A DNA stretch of 41,856 nt from an uncultured Lachnospiraceae bacterium (GTDB taxonomy: Bacteria > Bacillota > Clostridia > Lachnospirales > Lachnospiraceae), in assembly GCA_902768735.1 (NCBI GenBank), contig CACXMK010000013.1:1-41856 (forward strand), written 5' to 3'. The translations under genes were made by a program, and so were the position numbers. This document shows, one piece after another, positions 41,801-41,856 of this stretch. Each line of letters opens with the position of its first letter. Position 1 is the stretch's first letter. The notes under the pieces were generated by a model, which worked only from the letters and a program-made list of their open reading frames with translations, was not told the DNA's origin and searched no databases.

Positions 41801-41856
41801 CCTTTGCTGAAAACAAAGCTATTTCCATAAAAAAAGAGTATAATCCCCCCTCCCCC

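Overview
The window reads as a chromosomal segment of a moderately GC-rich Clostridia member, most likely Lachnospiraceae (Firmicutes). Supporting signs are a dimeric-type glycyl-tRNA synthetase, the secG-rnr-smpB-ssrA cluster, ZapA next to a long U32 protein, a YolD-like/Y-family polymerase operon, a DUF1292 protein, a SpoVK/CbbX-like AAA ATPase, and strong Gram-positive Shine-Dalgarno sites and sigma-A-type promoters. Nearly everything is housekeeping. I see no prophage, insertion sequence, CRISPR array or tRNA gene. The family assignment is inferred from gene content only.

Region by region. 1-5085, branched-chain amino acid region: the 3' end of ilvC with a strong terminator, a decayed carbohydrate-binding-protein remnant, then a minus-strand operon carrying two complete aconitase-type isomerase pairs (small-large-small-large). 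5279-7537, ruvA-ruvB-zapA operon with a clear promoter and terminator. 7588-13092, a long U32 protein (possible RNA-hydroxylation factor) and a SEDS glycosyltransferase plus class B PBP pair. 13200-16947, secG, then rnr-smpB and the tmRNA gene, i.e. protein export followed by a ribosome-rescue and RNA-decay module. 17109-23201, an orphan BMP-type lipoprotein, an M16C protease, era and recO. 23227-27481, glyS-alaS with its own promoter and terminator. 27524-30657, a LOG-family protein, a CbbX/SpoVK-like ATPase, an unrecognised 98-residue protein and a metallo-beta-lactamase-fold protein with a damaged metal motif. 30673-34914, a lipoprotein, scpA (without scpB) and a GH36 alpha-galactosidase. 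35004-38007, a small unknown protein, an UmuC-like Y-family polymerase, a YolD-like protein and a SpoU-type RNA methyltransferase. 38014-41800, a minus-strand IICBA sugar PTS permease with a cre-like box, a DUF1292 protein and a PdxA-family dehydrogenase.

The least explained parts are the doubled LeuCD-like operon, the ATPase/98-residue/degenerate-MBL cassette, the three-gene polymerase operon with its uncharacterised first gene, the twin palindromes after the ruvA promoter, and an Era G4 motif reading GKTD instead of NKxD. I did not find one clearly new multi-gene system. The ATPase/MBL cassette and the doubled isomerase operon are the best candidates.
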